Source: an uncultured bacterium
Lineage (GTDB): Bacteria > Bacillota > Negativicutes > Acidaminococcales > Acidaminococcaceae
Length of the DNA: 12,337 bases
Assembly (NCBI GenBank): GCA_905215645.1
Contig: CAJMQS010000058.1
Coordinates: 1-12,337, forward strand
Direction of reading: 5' to 3'
The notes under the pieces are model-generated. The model ran no database searches and was not told the DNA's origin. It saw nothing but the letters and a program-made list of their open reading frames with translations. The translations under genes were made by a program, and so were the position numbers. Of the stretch, positions 12,302 through 12,337 are shown piece by piece (the first letter of the stretch is position 1; each line of letters begins with the position of its first letter).

Positions 12302-12337
12302 ATGGTCTATGAAGTCATCAGCATTCCCTTCTACCAG
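12302..12337 (+). CDS. N-terminus of a rightward gene after oriC (partial; dnaA possible)
   Basis: Only 12 codons are present (M-V-Y-E-V-I-S-I-P-F-Y-Q) before the window ends. A near-perfect AAAGGGGGTG ribosome site (12282-12291) lies 10 nt upstream of the ATG. The GTG and TTG codons within or just after that site are in a frame that stops at 12310, so they are not starts. Position directly after a DnaA-box cluster makes dnaA the leading candidate, but I do not recognise these residues as a standard DnaA N-terminus, so another origin-linked gene is possible. Confidence 0.55.
   Translation, partial: MVYEVISIPFYQ

Overview
The window looks like a chromosomal segment from a mid-GC, diderm Firmicute. 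My best guess is the Negativicutes, perhaps the Acidaminococcaceae. This is inferred from very strong AAGGAGG-type ribosome binding sites, sigma-A/sigma-70-like promoters, many CGG arginine codons, a liv operon carrying a CBS+ACT gene and a DUF951 gene, and a secreted protein resembling surface-adhesin E. No 16S or other marker is present, so the genus is not proven.

Layout, left to right. (1) 1-200: two nearly identical leftward promoters (TTGACA-17-TAATAT), 116 bp apart, each followed by a small hairpin. Whatever they drive, quite possibly an rRNA or tRNA operon, lies left of the window. (2) 191-1670, minus strand: a two-gene unit with a secreted protein containing an internal duplication and a zinc-ribbon/DUF805 membrane protein. 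(3) 1693-7254, minus strand: a complete branched-chain amino-acid ABC transporter operon, livK-livH-livM-livG-livF, followed by a CBS-pair+ACT protein and a DUF951 protein. An attenuator-like hairpin separates livK from livH. (4) 7388-8649, minus strand: a second livK paralogue with its own promoter, which resembles the first livK promoter. (5) 8784-11568: a malolactic/NAD-malic enzyme gene (minus) and a divergent LysR regulator (plus), an arrangement like mleR/mleA of lactic acid bacteria. (6) 11544-12123, minus strand: a YbjN-like gene whose terminator lies in the end of the convergent lysR gene. (7) 12125-12280: a dense cluster of DnaA boxes, including a perfect inverted pair, with an AT-rich stretch, followed by the first 12 codons of a rightward gene. 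This is a strong candidate for the chromosomal replication origin, oriC.

Functionally, the liv genes form an importer with two alternative or complementary binding lipoproteins feeding one permease (LivHM) and one ATPase pair (LivGF). The CBS/ACT protein is a plausible sensor of amino acid and adenine nucleotide status. The malate gene and LysR pair suggest malate-responsive decarboxylation. If oriC is at the right end, every gene to its left except lysR runs with the leftward fork, and the strong tandem promoters at the far left fit origin-proximal stable-RNA genes.
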